Shown in pieces: positions 1 to 9,820 of a stretch of DNA of 48,923 bases. Each line of letters opens with the position of its first letter. The first letter of the stretch is position 1. A program made the translations under genes and the position numbers. This stretch comes from Enterobacter sichuanensis (GTDB lineage: Bacteria; Pseudomonadota; Gammaproteobacteria; Enterobacterales; Enterobacteriaceae). The stretch covers positions 1-48,923 of the forward strand of contig NZ_POVL01000040.1 in NCBI RefSeq assembly GCF_002939185.1. The letters run 5' to 3'. The notes beneath the pieces were generated by a model. It had not been told where the DNA came from and made no database searches. It worked only from the letters and a program-made list of their open reading frames with translations.

Positions 1-228
1 CCCGGACAGGCCGATATCCAGCACGTCCACGCCCGCGTCCTGCAGCCCTTTCGCCAGGGCCAGCTTCAGGGATTCACTGGTCAGACGCACGTCGCCGCCC
101 AGCACGATGGTTTTTGGCTTCAGATATTCGCCGTACGCGCGGCCAATGCGCCACGCAATGTCTTCATTCAGCTCTTCGCCCAGCTTGCCGCGAATATCGT
201 AGGCTTTAAAACAGGTTAACTTTTCCAT
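1..228 (-). CDS. cpsG: Phosphomannomutase CpsG (N-terminal 76 codons, cut by window edge)
   Basis: Interconverts mannose 6-phosphate and mannose 1-phosphate, the step before ManC in GDP-mannose synthesis for colanic acid. The visible N-terminus ([20 protein letters not shown]) has the typical start of the alpha-D-phosphohexomutase family, including the YDIRG segment; the catalytic phosphoserine loop lies past the window edge. The ATG at 228 is the start used by the E. coli homologue, and no other start is nearby. The gene is the last of the capsule operon seen here, downstream of manC across a 109 bp gap with a REP unit. The left edge cuts it, so completeness cannot be judged. Confidence 0.93.
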   Translation of the reverse strand, partial: MEKLTCFKAYDIRGKLGEELNEDIAWRIGRAYGEYLKPKTIVLGGDVRLTSESLKLALAKGLQDAGVDVLDIGLSG

Positions 229-295
229 GATGACCCCTTTTTCAGGCAACAGTTGGCCCGCCCGATTAACAGGCAAAATTGTTTTTATTCATTCG

Positions 296-325
296 TAGGC
301 CGGATAAGCGAAGCGCCATCCGGCG
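296..325. repeat. REP palindromic unit between manC and cpsG
   Basis: A near-perfect inverted repeat (GCCGGAT ... ATCCGGC arms around a GCGAAGCGC core) with the consensus of enterobacterial REP units. It occupies the only sizeable gap in this part of the operon and may fold in the transcript between manC and cpsG, where it could protect the upstream message from 3' decay or lower cpsG expression. Confidence 0.85.
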
Positions 326-337
326 TTAAAGACGGTG

Positions 338-1774
338 CTAGACCCGGCCGTAGCGGTCCTGGAAGCGCACGATGTCGTCCTCTTCCAGATACGAGCCGGA
401 GCGCACCTCAATTAAGTCGAGAGGAATTTTCCCGGGGTTCTCCAGACAGTGCGTCGCCCCCAGCGGAATATAGATGGACTCATTTTCGCCCAGCAGCTTC
501 ACTTCACCGTCGATGGTGACTTTCGCCGTACCTGCTACCACCACCCAGTGCTCCGCGCGGTGGTGGTGCATCTGCACCGACAACCCCTCGCCCGGTTTCA
601 CGGTGATGCGCTTCACCTGATAACGCTCGCCCGCATCGATGGAGTCGTATTTGCCCCACGGACGGTACACTTCGCGGTGAATGTGGTGCTCGTATCGGCC
701 ATCCGCCTTGATCTTCTCAACCACTTTTTTAACGTCCTGCACGGCGTTACGGTCGGCAATCAGCACGGCGTCTTTCGTCTGGACCACCACCAGATCTTTC
801 ACCCCGACCGTAGTGACCAGGCCGGATTCGGCGTAGACGTAGCTGTTCTCGGTTTTGTGGCTAATCACATCACCGTGATGGACGTTACCCTCCGGGGTAT
901 GGGCGCTAATCTCCCACAGTGAGGACCAGGAGCCCACATCGCTCCAGCCCGCATCCATCGGCACCACCACGGCGTCTGCCGTGCGCTCCATGACCGCGTA
1001 GTCAATAGACTCTTCCGGGCAGGCGAGGAAAGCCGCTTCATCGACGCGGATAAAATCGAGATCCGGATCCACCACGTTCATGGCTTTTTCGCAGGCGCTC
1101 AGGATATCCGGACGGTATTTCTGCAACTCTTCCAGATAGCGACCGGCGCGGAACAGGAACATGCCGCTGTTCCAGTAATATTCCCCGCTGGCGACGTAGG
1201 CCTGCGCGGTTTCCAGATTCGGTTTCTCAACGAACTGCGCAACGTCAAACGCCACGCTGTCGCCTTCGCCCGGCGTTACGTTGCCGCGACGAATATAGCC
1301 ATAGCCGGTTTCCGGCAGATCCGGCACGATGCCGAAGGTCACCAGTTTGCCGCTTTCCGCGTAAGGAATGGCCGCGCGAACCGCGTCGCGGAAGGCCTCT
1401 TCCTGCTGAATAACATGGTCTGCCGCCAGCACCAGCATCAGCGGATCACAATCCGGGCTGCTGCGTTTTGCCGCCAGCGCCGCCAGGGCGATCGCGGGTG
1501 CGGTGTTGCGTCCGGCAGGCTCCAGAATGATATTTTCTGTGAGTTTGTTCAGCTGGCGCAGCTGCTCGGCAACAATAAAACGGTGCTGTTCGTTACAAAT
1601 CACCACCGGGCTTTCACACTCCACGCCCTGCAGACGGTTTACCGTCGTCTGCAGCATGGTGAGATCCCCTTTCAGGCAGAGGAACTGTTTTGGATAGAGC
1701 ACGCGGGACAGCGGCCACAACCGGCTACCAGAGCCACCAGCCATCACAACCGGATACAAAGTGGTTTGACTCAT
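338..1774 (-). CDS. manC: Mannose-1-phosphate guanylyltransferase / type II mannose-6-phosphate isomerase
   Basis: Also called cpsB. Makes GDP-mannose from mannose 1-phosphate and GTP, the precursor of GDP-fucose for colanic acid. At 478 aa it has the usual family length. The N-terminal nucleotidyltransferase signature [12 protein letters not shown]...PKQ spans about residues 13-30. The C-terminal cupin of type II phosphomannose isomerases is at about 365-470, with [10 protein letters not shown], the metal-binding MHHHRAEHW stretch and VTIDGE. wcaI ends 3 bp upstream, so the two are cotranscribed. The ATG at 1774 gives the family's usual N-terminus ([14 protein letters not shown]). Confidence 0.97.
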   Translation of the reverse strand: MSQTTLYPVVMAGGSGSRLWPLSRVLYPKQFLCLKGDLTMLQTTVNRLQGVECESPVVICNEQHRFIVAEQLRQLNKLTENIILEPAGRNTAPAIALAALAAKRSSPDCDPLMLVLAADHVIQQEEAFRDAVRAAIPYAESGKLVTFGIVPDLPETGYGYIRRGNVTPGEGDSVAFDVAQFVEKPNLETAQAYVASGEYYWNSGMFLFRAGRYLEELQKYRPDILSACEKAMNVVDPDLDFIRVDEAAFLACPEESIDYAVMERTADAVVVPMDAGWSDVGSWSSLWEISAHTPEGNVHHGDVISHKTENSYVYAESGLVTTVGVKDLVVVQTKDAVLIADRNAVQDVKKVVEKIKADGRYEHHIHREVYRPWGKYDSIDAGERYQVKRITVKPGEGLSVQMHHHRAEHWVVVAGTAKVTIDGEVKLLGENESIYIPLGATHCLENPGKIPLDLIEVRSGSYLEEDDIVRFQDRYGRV

Positions 1775-1777
1775 GAT

Positions 1778-3001
1778 TTATCCCCGTATATCTGCAATAA
1801 ATTGGCTCAGCACGTTCTCTTTATCGAGCGTGCGTTCGGCATATTCACGTGCCACCGTGTTTACTTTTGGCATGGCAAGTGCCTGTTCAATGCCGGAGAC
1901 CAGCGCCGGGACCGATTCCGGCTCCACGCACACCGCAATCCCCGGGTAGCTGTCACACAGCTGGCCTAATTCGGTTTCGGCTTCGGCCGTAATCACTGCG
2001 TTACCGCCCACTGCCAGAATGTTGGTCAGCTTGGACGGCAGCACCGCATCCGCCGCGCCGCGTTTTTGCACCACCAGATGGCAGTCGCCCATCTTCAGCA
2101 ACGCAGGCAGTGCCTCGTAGGACTGAAGCGGGAAGAACTTCACGTTGGACAGGCCGCGCTCGCTCGCCATCTTCTCCAGCCGCGCTTTCCCACCACCCTG
2201 CCCGACAATCACAAACATCCATGGATGCTGGCTCAGCTGCTGAGCCGCTTCAATCACGTTCTCCAGCCCCTGCTTTTCGCCGATGTTGCCTGAGTAAAGA
2301 ATGATTTTTTGATCATCAGGCAGACCGAGCTCTGCACGTAACGTCTGGGCGTCTTGCTCAGTCACGTCGCGAAAACGCGCCACTTCGGACCAGTTCGGGA
2401 AGAAGATCACCTTCTGGGCCGGGACGCCCTTCTCCTGCGCCTTGTTCATCATTGAGCGCGAAATGGTCGAGACATAATCGACGTTATGCAGACCGCTGCG
2501 CTCAAACGCGCTGGCGAGCTTCGCCACCTTGCCGCCTTTGCTTTTGCCTGCCATCCCCAGACCCAGCATGGCGTCGACTTCATAATCCTGAATGTGCAGC
2601 AGGGTGCGGGCGCCGGAGAGTTTGCCCAGCAGGCGCATGCCCGGCGTGCAAAACAGCGTCGGCACCACGCCGATGATGCGATCCGGCTTCCAGCGACGCT
2701 GCGCCATCAGCGGGAAGAAGCTGCTCAGCGCAAAGCTGCCGAGATGAATCAGCCGTTTCAGCGTCGAGGGCTGCTTTGGCACATACAGCGGACAGCGCCA
2801 GACGGTCGCCGCGCCCTCTTCGCGACGGTAGCGCCAGCTTGAGTAGCGCTCCCCCACTTTCCATTCCGGGTAGTACGGCGGCGCGGTAATGACCCGCACG
2901 TCATGTCCCTGGCTCGCCATCCACTCGACCATCTCGCCGGTATATTTCCCGATACCGGTCAGCTCCGGCGAGTAGTTGATTCCATACACCAATATTTTCA
3001 T
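1778..3001 (-). CDS. wcaI: Colanic acid fucosyltransferase WcaI (GT4 family)
   Basis: Cytoplasmic glycosyltransferase that adds a fucose during assembly of the colanic acid repeat on undecaprenyl diphosphate. The 407 aa length equals that of the E. coli protein as I recall it. The N-terminal Rossmann half opens with [21 protein letters not shown], typical of GT4 enzymes. The C-terminal nucleotide-binding half includes [19 protein letters not shown] and [13 protein letters not shown]. Its ATG overlaps the gmm stop by 4 bp (ATGA), indicating translational coupling. The acceptor and exact linkage are known from the family, not from this sequence. Confidence 0.94.
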   Translation of the reverse strand: MKILVYGINYSPELTGIGKYTGEMVEWMASQGHDVRVITAPPYYPEWKVGERYSSWRYRREEGAATVWRCPLYVPKQPSTLKRLIHLGSFALSSFFPLMAQRRWKPDRIIGVVPTLFCTPGMRLLGKLSGARTLLHIQDYEVDAMLGLGMAGKSKGGKVAKLASAFERSGLHNVDYVSTISRSMMNKAQEKGVPAQKVIFFPNWSEVARFRDVTEQDAQTLRAELGLPDDQKIILYSGNIGEKQGLENVIEAAQQLSQHPWMFVIVGQGGGKARLEKMASERGLSNVKFFPLQSYEALPALLKMGDCHLVVQKRGAADAVLPSKLTNILAVGGNAVITAEAETELGQLCDSYPGIAVCVEPESVPALVSGIEQALAMPKVNTVAREYAERTLDKENVLSQFIADIRG

Positions 3002-3480
3002 AAGCCCGGCACCTCAGACTGACGATCGGCAAGGAAATAGGCACGGCTGTTGTCGTGCACATTGTCGCTCGCCAGCAGTGCCTCTGGCGTCTGCCAGCGG
3101 TAGTCGTCATGCTGAGAATCAGGCAGACGCAGGTCTGCCTCACTCACCTTCAGGCGGAACCCCAGCACGATGTAGTGCGTGGAGAACCCGGTACCTGAAA
3201 AGTTATCGTCATAGAAGTGCTGCCAGACCCCGTAAAACTGGCCCGCTGCCATCGGCAGCTGCAGGCCCAGTTCCGCCAGAGTGAGACGCTCAAACGCATC
3301 GCTCAACGTCTCATCCTTCTGCACGCGCCCGCCGGGCACGAACCAGAAGCCCTGAGCAGGACGGTTGGTTCGTTTCCCCAGCAAGAACTCGCCGCGTTCG
3401 TTCTCCACGATCAAATCAATTGAGATGAGCGGAGTGGAACGCACCACCGTGGCAAAATCTTCCTGACTTAAAAACATCAT
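2998..3480 (-). CDS. gmm: GDP-mannose mannosyl hydrolase (Nudix-type)
   Basis: Also called wcaH. Hydrolyses GDP-mannose or GDP-glucose to GDP and the sugar, probably tuning the GDP-mannose pool for colanic acid. The divergent Nudix box [24 protein letters not shown] lies at about residues 50-73; as in other GMMs it lacks the full canonical REUXEE motif. I place the start at the ATG at 3480, giving [13 protein letters not shown] and 160 aa, the E. coli length. A longer reading from 3516 would overlap the fcl coding end and adds residues the family does not have. The start shares one base with the fcl stop (TAATG). Confidence 0.94.
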   Translation of the reverse strand: MMFLSQEDFATVVRSTPLISIDLIVENERGEFLLGKRTNRPAQGFWFVPGGRVQKDETLSDAFERLTLAELGLQLPMAAGQFYGVWQHFYDDNFSGTGFSTHYIVLGFRLKVSEADLRLPDSQHDDYRWQTPEALLASDNVHDNSRAYFLADRQSEVPGL

Positions 3481-4445
3481 TACCCCCGGAAGCGATGCTG
3501 GTTTTCCAGGAACCACTGGTAGGTACTGGCCAGCCCCTGCTCCAGTGACACCTCGTGATACCAGCCCAACTGATGCAGTCGGGTCACGTCCAGCAGTTTG
3601 CGCGGCGTGCCGTCCGGCTTGGTGGCGTCAAACACCACGCGGCCTTTGTAGCCCACCACCTGCGCGATGGTTTGCGCCAGCTCGCGAATGGTGCAGTCCA
3701 CGCCGGTGCCCACGTTGATGTGCGACAGCATCGGCTCGGTGTTCTCCTGCCACACTTCGCGATCCAGCTCCATCACGTGAATGCTGGCGGCAGCCATGTC
3801 GTCCACGTGCAGGAATTCCCGCATCGGCGTGCCGCTGCCCCACACCACCACGTCCGGTGCGTTCTCGGCGGTCGCCTCGTGGAAACGACGCAGCAGCGCC
3901 GGGATCACGTGCGAGTTGCTCGGGTGGAAGTTGTCGTGCGGTCCGTACAGGTTGGTCGGCATCACCGAACGATAGTCACGGTTGTACTGGCGGTTGTAGG
4001 ACTCGCACAGCTTGATCCCGGCAATCTTGGCAATCGCGTACGGCTCGTTGGTCGCTTCCAGGGTACCCTGCAGCAGCTCGCTTTCGGCGATCGGCTGCTT
4101 CGCCATTTTCGGGTAAATACAGGATGAGCCGAGGAACAGCAGCTTGTTCACGTTGTGCAGATGCGCCGCGTGAATGATGTTGCTCTCAATCATCATGTTT
4201 TCGTAGATGAAATCCGCCGGGTAGGTGTTGTTGGCAACAATGCCACCCACCTTCGCCGCCGCCAGATACACCTGGTCAATGCGTTCGCTGGCAAAGAAGT
4301 CCTGTACCGCACGGCTGTCGAGCAGGTTCAGCTCGTCACGCGTGCGGACAATCACCTCGACGTCACCGCGCTGTTCCAGCTGTCGAACAATCGCGGAACC
4401 CACCATTCCGCGATGACCGGCGACAAAAATACGTTGTTTTGTCAT
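3480..4445 (-). CDS. fcl: GDP-L-fucose synthase
   Basis: Also called wcaG. NADPH-dependent 3,5-epimerase/4-reductase that turns GDP-4-keto-6-deoxymannose, made by Gmd, into GDP-L-fucose. It is an SDR enzyme of 321 aa: the dinucleotide fold motif [11 protein letters not shown] is at residues 10-20, the catalytic YAIAK is Tyr136 to Lys140, and the active-site GSSCIYP segment is near 106-112. It starts 2 bp after the gmd stop and shares a base with the gmm start, so it sits in a compact gmd-fcl-gmm block for GDP-fucose supply. Confidence 0.97.
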   Translation of the reverse strand: MTKQRIFVAGHRGMVGSAIVRQLEQRGDVEVIVRTRDELNLLDSRAVQDFFASERIDQVYLAAAKVGGIVANNTYPADFIYENMMIESNIIHAAHLHNVNKLLFLGSSCIYPKMAKQPIAESELLQGTLEATNEPYAIAKIAGIKLCESYNRQYNRDYRSVMPTNLYGPHDNFHPSNSHVIPALLRRFHEATAENAPDVVVWGSGTPMREFLHVDDMAAASIHVMELDREVWQENTEPMLSHINVGTGVDCTIRELAQTIAQVVGYKGRVVFDATKPDGTPRKLLDVTRLHQLGWYHEVSLEQGLASTYQWFLENQHRFRG

Positions 4446-4447
4446 TC

Positions 4448-5569
4448 TCAGGACTCCAGCGCGATGGCAACCTCGTAGCCATGAGACTTGAGCAGAGAGT
4501 GTTTTTTCGCTGCTTCAAGATCTTTGGCCACCATCTCAGAGACCATCTCCTGCAGAGTGGTTTCTGGTTTCCAGCCCAGTTTCTCGTGCGCTTTGGTTGG
4601 GTCGCCCAGCAGGGTTTCCACTTCAGCAGGACGGAAGTAGCGCGGGTCAACCTGGACAATCACGTCGCCTGGCTTCACGCCCGGCGCGTCGTGACCGGTC
4701 ACAGACACCACGATGCCCTTCTCTTCCACGCCGGTACCTTCAAAGCGCAGTTTGATACCCAGCTGCGCGGCAGCCTTTTCCACGAACTGACGTACGGAGT
4801 ACTGCACGCCGGTGGCAATCACGAAGTCTTCCGGTTTGTCCTGCTGCAGCATCATCCACTGCATTTTCACGTAGTCTTTGGCATGGCCCCAGTCACGCAG
4901 GGAGTCCATGTTGCCGAGGTGCAGGCATGATTCCAGACCCTGCGCGATGTTGGCGATAGCGCGGGTGATTTTGCGGGTCACGAAGGTTTCGCCGCGGCGC
5001 GGTGATTCGTGGTTGAACAGAATGCCGTTACAGGCGTACATGCCGTAGGATTCACGGTAGTTCACGGTGATCCAGTAGGCGTACAGTTTTGCTACCGCGT
5101 ACGGAGAACGTGGGTAGAACGGCGTGGTCTCTTTCTGCGGGATTTCCTGCACCAGACCGTACAGCTCAGAGGTGGATGCCTGGTAGAAGCGGGTTTTCTT
5201 CTCCAGACCCAGGAAGCGAATGGCTTCCAGCAGACGCAGCGTACCCATGGCATCCACGTCAGCGGTGTATTCCGGGGATTCGAAGGAGACCGCAACGTGG
5301 CTCATCGCGCCCAGGTTGTAGACTTCATCCGGCTGCACTTCCTGCAGGATACGGGTCAGGTTGGAGGTATCGGTCAGGTCGCCGTAGTGCAGGTGGAATT
5401 TCGGGTTCGCCGCGTGCGGATCCTGGTAAATATGATCGACACGTTCGGTGTTGAAAGAAGACGCACGACGTTTAATACCGTGTACTTCATAACCTTTTTC
5501 CAGCAGTAACTCTGCCAGGTAAGAACCATCCTGCCCGGTAACGCCGGTGATGAGAGCGACTTTAGACAT
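4448..5569 (-). CDS. gmd: GDP-mannose 4,6-dehydratase
   Basis: First committed step from GDP-mannose to GDP-L-fucose, forming GDP-4-keto-6-deoxy-D-mannose with bound NADP+. The 373 aa protein has the extended-SDR layout: nucleotide-binding [15 protein letters not shown] from residue 9, STSELYG at about 132-138 with Thr133 and Glu135 of the active site, and YAVAK with Tyr157 and Lys161. It is followed directly by fcl. Its coding region is among the most conserved in the window, which supports the assignment. Confidence 0.98.
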   Translation of the reverse strand: MSKVALITGVTGQDGSYLAELLLEKGYEVHGIKRRASSFNTERVDHIYQDPHAANPKFHLHYGDLTDTSNLTRILQEVQPDEVYNLGAMSHVAVSFESPEYTADVDAMGTLRLLEAIRFLGLEKKTRFYQASTSELYGLVQEIPQKETTPFYPRSPYAVAKLYAYWITVNYRESYGMYACNGILFNHESPRRGETFVTRKITRAIANIAQGLESCLHLGNMDSLRDWGHAKDYVKMQWMMLQQDKPEDFVIATGVQYSVRQFVEKAAAQLGIKLRFEGTGVEEKGIVVSVTGHDAPGVKPGDVIVQVDPRYFRPAEVETLLGDPTKAHEKLGWKPETTLQEMVSEMVAKDLEAAKKHSLLKSHGYEVAIALES

Positions 5570-5590
5570 GTTTATATTCCTCTGTACTTA

Positions 5591-6145
5591 TCAAAGTTTT
5601 TCAGTTTCAACGCGTTCGCGTATCACCACTGCGGGGTTGCCACGGCAAACTGTATTTGCCGGTAGCGATTTAAAAACGCTGCTGCGGGCACCGACTACCG
5701 TGCCATCACCAACAGAAACACCCGGTGCAACAAAAACATCCGTTGCCAGCCAGCATTTTTCGCCAATCACAACAGGCGAAGCGGTAATATCAAAATGCTG
5801 ACTCATAAAGTCATGGCTGCCGGTGCACAAATAACATTTCTGTGACACCACCGAATTTGCGCCAATCGTAATCTCACCCAGGGTATATAACACCGCGTCA
5901 TCCCCTACCCATGCGTAATCCCCGAGCGTTAATTTCCAGGGGTAGGTAATTTTCACCGAAGGCCGAATGACTACGTTTTTTCCGATTTTTGCGCCAAACA
6001 GGCGCAATAAAAATGCTCGCCAGCGGTACAATATTTGCGGTGACCAGGCAAATAACGTTGCCTGAACGGCCCACCACAGTTGCACTTTAATACCGCTCCC
6101 GCCCCGAAAACCTTTCGGCACGGAGAAACCGCTCAGATCCTGCAT
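5591..6145 (-). CDS. wcaF: Colanic acid O-acetyltransferase WcaF
   Basis: Acetyl-CoA-dependent acetyltransferase acting on colanic acid intermediates. The 184 aa protein belongs to the left-handed beta-helix group: imperfect hexapeptide repeats such as IGKNVVIRPSVKI, LGDYAWVGDD, IGANSVVSQK and VGDGTVVGARS cover about residues 50-170. The N-terminus has the conserved MQDLSGFSVPKGFRGG. It lies between wcaE and gmd with short gaps on both sides. Which sugar is acetylated cannot be read from the sequence. Confidence 0.94.
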   Translation of the reverse strand: MQDLSGFSVPKGFRGGSGIKVQLWWAVQATLFAWSPQILYRWRAFLLRLFGAKIGKNVVIRPSVKITYPWKLTLGDYAWVGDDAVLYTLGEITIGANSVVSQKCYLCTGSHDFMSQHFDITASPVVIGEKCWLATDVFVAPGVSVGDGTVVGARSSVFKSLPANTVCRGNPAVVIRERVETEKL

Positions 6146-6160
6146 TGCGTTTCCTTATAT

Positions 6161-6907
6161 TCAGGCTTTGTTATATAAGGTTTTCGTTTTACCTGTCGTA
6201 CGCAGGCGTAACAAATAAGATAATTCCGCCCAGAACCCCGGCACGCGTAATATTTTACGCTGCACGTTTTTGGCATCCTGGCACAATTCCAGATTATTAG
6301 ACGTTGACACGCCGCCCATTGAAAATTCCGACACCAGGCCTTTCAGGCGACGGAACGGGTAGCCGGATTTATACAGACTGGCGGCCAGCGCATAATCCGA
6401 AGAGACTTTATATTGCAAATCGTAAGGCTGTTTTTTCAGACCCTTAACCGGGAAGAAAATGGCCTGATGGCTGGCCGGCAAGCTGTGGTAGATATACCAG
6501 CCTGGCTTCGCGCTCCGGCATATTTTATGTCCGTCGCCAAAATCGAGCAGCGCGTCGCCAATATACATGGCATCCTCTTTCTGGCGCGCCAGCTGACGGG
6601 CAAACAGCGCTACATCGTCATGGAAAACATCACCGGAATTGAGGAAGATGGCGTAGCGCCCTTGCGCCATGTTGATGCCTTTGTTCATTGCATCGTAGAT
6701 GCCTTTATCTTTCTCGCTGACGTAGCGTAAGTTGAACTCACCGTTGAGTTTTTCCAGAAACTCCGCCGTGCCATCGTTCGAGCCACCGTCGACCACAATC
6801 CACTCAAAGGTGAGGCTTGGGTCGCGCGCCAGGTTACGCAGCGAGCGCCAGGTTTTTACCACCCCTTCGTAATTACGAAAAGCGACAGTAATGACGCTAA
6901 GAAACAT
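6161..6907 (-). CDS. wcaE: Colanic acid glycosyltransferase WcaE (GT2)
   Basis: Predicted cytoplasmic or membrane-associated GT-A glycosyltransferase of colanic acid assembly. The 248 aa protein begins [12 protein letters not shown] and has the GT2 hallmarks [14 protein letters not shown] (about residues 34-47) and NSGDVF, the DXD-like site near residue 90. It sits 12 bp downstream of wcaD and 15 bp upstream of wcaF. Donor and acceptor sugars are not visible; the name rests on family resemblance and on its place in the operon. Confidence 0.93.
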   Translation of the reverse strand: MFLSVITVAFRNYEGVVKTWRSLRNLARDPSLTFEWIVVDGGSNDGTAEFLEKLNGEFNLRYVSEKDKGIYDAMNKGINMAQGRYAIFLNSGDVFHDDVALFARQLARQKEDAMYIGDALLDFGDGHKICRSAKPGWYIYHSLPASHQAIFFPVKGLKKQPYDLQYKVSSDYALAASLYKSGYPFRRLKGLVSEFSMGGVSTSNNLELCQDAKNVQRKILRVPGFWAELSYLLRLRTTGKTKTLYNKA

Positions 6908-6919
6908 AAGACCACCTCG

Positions 6920-8140
6920 TCATGAATTCGTAATATTAAGCGCTTTACGCAAAATAAACGGACAAACAATTAAGAACGCATATTCCGGGCTAAATATTGA
7001 CCCGGTAAAAAACAGCGACACCGGTGTGAACAGATAAAGCTGCACGCGAAAGTTCTGGTTATCCCCAAACGCGTTAATCATCATTTTGAAAACTTTAAAC
7101 AGATACCACAGAGTCAACAGTACGGCGAACCACGAAAAATAAATAATTAACAGATACAGACCATTGTCTATGGTTTTACCGACATCCGCACCGTTAAAGA
7201 TTCCGAATGATGCAACATATTCGTAAAGTGAGCCGAATCTTACTACGCCATCAATATGGGTTAAGGAATAACCCACCATCACCAGTGGACCAATAATGCG
7301 ATAATAGGACGAAGACCCTTCCGTTCCCAAATCACCCAGACGTTCTGAGATGTACGGGAATGCAAATATCACGCCTACCAAAAATACCGTCAGGGAGATA
7401 ATCGCCAGCGGCAGTTTTTTCTTAATCGCCTCTTTGTTCAGGTACTGGAACGCCCACTCCAGCAGGTAAAACAGGATAAATGTCATTACCCCTGAGAACG
7501 ATCCAGACAGAACAATTCCTGCAAGAATCATAGCATCGGTCTTAGGCGTTTTGATACCAAACTGTTTGATGCTGAGCCAAATTGAGATTAATGCCAGAGC
7601 AAAAAACGCCGGTTCAAAATAGAGCGCGGTGGTACGTTTCCCGCCAAACTTAATGAAGTTCAATACATAGCTGTTGCTGTAAATGAGATATTTCGAAATT
7701 ATCTCCATCAGGCTGCTGCCACCGGTGAGAATAATTTGCGCCATCTCCATGGCGGCAAGCATAACAATTAACGCAACGGCAATATAAAAGAACCTAAGGA
7801 TTTTCCGATAATTGTGCGGAGAAATAGTTTTAAACCGAATACTCCAGACCATACCGATAATAATGACAATATAAACAAACAGCATGGTCGAGGTGACGTA
7901 TTTACTGGCATCCAGCGACTGGCCAAAGATGTAGTTAAACAGCGTCAGGCCCGTGCCCAACCCTAAGGCAATCATCAGCTTCTTCAGGTTGATTTTATCG
8001 ACATACAGCAGAAGCAGAACGGGCAAGAAGGTGACGATGGTTATCGGGAAGCTTTCGCCGAGCTGGGCAATCTTGACGTTGACCAGCAGGTAGATCAGCG
8101 GCAGCAGCAGATAACTACAGATTCTGATAGAACGAGACAT
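6920..8140 (-). CDS. wcaD: Colanic acid polymerase WcaD (multi-pass membrane protein)
   Basis: Putative Wzy-type polymerase joining colanic acid repeats in the periplasm. The protein is almost wholly hydrophobic with about ten membrane segments and a large loop around FGGKRTTALYFEPAFF. I take the start at 8140 (MSRSIRICSYLLLPLIYL, 406 aa), preceded by a strong GGAGGAG ribosome site and matching the E. coli N-terminus. A longer in-frame reading from 8362 adds 74 Arg-rich residues that are only the wcaC tail in another frame. The true start still lies 26 bp inside wcaC, so the two genes overlap. Confidence 0.92.
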   Translation of the reverse strand: MSRSIRICSYLLLPLIYLLVNVKIAQLGESFPITIVTFLPVLLLLYVDKINLKKLMIALGLGTGLTLFNYIFGQSLDASKYVTSTMLFVYIVIIIGMVWSIRFKTISPHNYRKILRFFYIAVALIVMLAAMEMAQIILTGGSSLMEIISKYLIYSNSYVLNFIKFGGKRTTALYFEPAFFALALISIWLSIKQFGIKTPKTDAMILAGIVLSGSFSGVMTFILFYLLEWAFQYLNKEAIKKKLPLAIISLTVFLVGVIFAFPYISERLGDLGTEGSSSYYRIIGPLVMVGYSLTHIDGVVRFGSLYEYVASFGIFNGADVGKTIDNGLYLLIIYFSWFAVLLTLWYLFKVFKMMINAFGDNQNFRVQLYLFTPVSLFFTGSIFSPEYAFLIVCPFILRKALNITNS

Positions 8141-9332
8141 ACTCCTCCAGCATCTGTTGTCCGCTGTACGCCTTGCGGCTGCGGTTGCGGAACGATTCCA
8201 GGTCAGTGCCAAAAACAGTCCGGGCAATCTGCGCCTTCGGCAATTGAACCAGCGGCAAAATTTCCTGTTCCGCGAAGGTTTTCCCGCCGGATTTCTCCAG
8301 CACTTCTCGCGCCGCGTCGCTGTGGGTGGCAAGTACCGGTACACCAATGGAGAGCGCTTCACAGAGGATCAGCGGATAGTTATCCACGCGGGAACTGAAC
8401 ACCAGCGCATCCATTTCATTCAGCGCGCTCATCAGTTTGCGTTTGTCGGTTTCAAACCCGTGGTTCACCACGTTGGCCCCTTCGAACGGCGAGAATTTGC
8501 CGAAGGTGTGCAGTTCAATTTTGTCACCCAGCGCCATCATGTCGCGCACCAGCTGCTGGTTGGTTTTGCCGTCGTAGCGCAGGTCATGGGCAACGATAGC
8601 GATTTTCGGTTTGCCTGTGGTTTCCGCCACCGGCGTCAGTTCGGCAAGAATGGCTTCCGTCGCCACGTCGATGCCGTTGTTGATAATCTGGCAGCGCCCT
8701 GCCCCGTACAGGCTGTTGAAGGCATCGGCCACGTGCTGGCTCGGGGAGATAAACGTACAGCCGAGCGAGAGCATGTCCCGAAACAGCTGACGCTTTCCTT
8801 CCACCATCTGGTGGGCGCGGTCCACTTTCACCGGCGGGTAGTTGCTCAGGGTCGGGCATTTCTGACAGTTATTTTTCCAGCCTTCACAGCCGTCGGTAAA
8901 CGCGCAGCGGCCGGTCACGCTCCAGTGATCGTGCAGCGTCCAGACAAAGCGGGTATCGGGCTTGTGGGCCTTCACCTTCTGGCAAAACGCCACCACCTCT
9001 TCCAGATTCAGCCAGTAGCTGTGCAGCACGTGAAAATGGAGCACAACCGGGCCGGTGGTGCGCGTCACCGTGCGATAAAGAGAGTTCAGGTTGCCAAACA
9101 GATCGCGGTTAAACAGACGGAACAGCGCAATGTTAGCAATCGATGTCAGGCGCGGCGTGTGCTTCTGCACCTGCGGGAAGTTATCGTGGCTGACGCTTTT
9201 CTTGCCGCCTTTGCCATAGCCGTAAATAAACCGGGACTGAAGTCCTTTTTGCAGGGCGCGCTGATGCAGATCCAGTGCCACGCCTGCTGCTCCGCCTTCT
9301 GCGAGGCGTACGTTAAATTGCAGAATGTTCAT
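8115..9332 (-). CDS. wcaC: Colanic acid glycosyltransferase WcaC (GT4)
   Basis: Glycosyltransferase of colanic acid repeat assembly, 405 aa, with a GT4 (GT-B) fold. The N-terminus MNILQFNVRLAEGGAAGVALDLHQRA is typical, with TLHDHWSVTGRC in the first domain and a C-terminal donor-binding domain containing KPKIAIVAHDL and VFSSRVDNYPLILCEALSIGVPVLA, the E(X7)E-like region. The ATG overlaps the wcaB stop by 4 bp (ATGA), and its 3' end overlaps wcaD, so wcaB-wcaC-wcaD look translationally coupled. Donor and acceptor are inferred from the pathway only. Confidence 0.94.
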   Translation of the reverse strand: MNILQFNVRLAEGGAAGVALDLHQRALQKGLQSRFIYGYGKGGKKSVSHDNFPQVQKHTPRLTSIANIALFRLFNRDLFGNLNSLYRTVTRTTGPVVLHFHVLHSYWLNLEEVVAFCQKVKAHKPDTRFVWTLHDHWSVTGRCAFTDGCEGWKNNCQKCPTLSNYPPVKVDRAHQMVEGKRQLFRDMLSLGCTFISPSQHVADAFNSLYGAGRCQIINNGIDVATEAILAELTPVAETTGKPKIAIVAHDLRYDGKTNQQLVRDMMALGDKIELHTFGKFSPFEGANVVNHGFETDKRKLMSALNEMDALVFSSRVDNYPLILCEALSIGVPVLATHSDAAREVLEKSGGKTFAEQEILPLVQLPKAQIARTVFGTDLESFRNRSRKAYSGQQMLEEYVSFYQNL

Positions 9333-9820
9333 TTAATCACCTTCACGCGGGCTTTTTCTCCCACCACCAGCGCGTTATCCGGAATGCTGTCCAGCACCAC
9401 GCTGCCAGCACCAATCGTGACGTTGTTACCAATCGTGATGTCACCAATGATTACCACGTTCGCGCCCAGCTCAACGTTATTGCCGATGACCGGGCAGGCC
9501 AGGCTGTCTGGCCCGCGGTTGCCAATGGTGACCGCATGACGAATGGTGAAATCATCCCCCGCGACCACAAACTTGTTGATCACCACCGCATAGCCGTGGT
9601 GGATGGTGAAGCGGCGGCCAATGGTGGCAGCGGCCTGAATCTCATAGCCAAAAAAGCATTCCGTGATGATGCGGTACAGCACCAGAACCGGTGCCGCCCA
9701 GAGATTATTCAGCACGTTTTTCTTACGCCACACTGAGCAGAAATGGGCGATGCGGTACGCCAGAACCATGCAGCACGGGCGCAGGCTCCAGCTGTTTGCG
9801 CGGCAATCTTCCAGAAACAT
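9329..9820 (-). CDS. wcaB: Colanic acid O-acetyltransferase WcaB
   Basis: Hexapeptide-repeat acetyltransferase of 163 aa, related to serine acetyltransferases. An N-terminal helical part (YRIAHFCSVWRKKNVLNN) is followed by beta-helix repeats: IGRRFTIHHGYAVVIN with the catalytic-type histidines, FTIRHAVTIGNRG, IGNNVELGANVVIIGDITIGNNVTIGAGSVV. It starts on the TAATG overlap with the wcaA stop at 9820 and ends in the ATGA overlap with wcaC. It probably acetylates a sugar of the colanic acid repeat together with WcaF. Confidence 0.94.
   Translation of the reverse strand: MFLEDCRANSWSLRPCCMVLAYRIAHFCSVWRKKNVLNNLWAAPVLVLYRIITECFFGYEIQAAATIGRRFTIHHGYAVVINKFVVAGDDFTIRHAVTIGNRGPDSLACPVIGNNVELGANVVIIGDITIGNNVTIGAGSVVLDSIPDNALVVGEKARVKVIK

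Noticed and set aside
3481..3516. N-terminal extension of gmm
   Set aside because: Would overlap the fcl coding end by 37 bp and gives residues absent from the family; the TAATG junction start at 3480 yields the standard 160 aa.
8157..9539. Plus-strand 460-codon open frame opposite wcaC/wcaB
   Set aside because: It is the antisense shadow of well-identified genes in GC-rich DNA; composition is His/Arg/Val-rich with no recognisable domain and no ribosome site.
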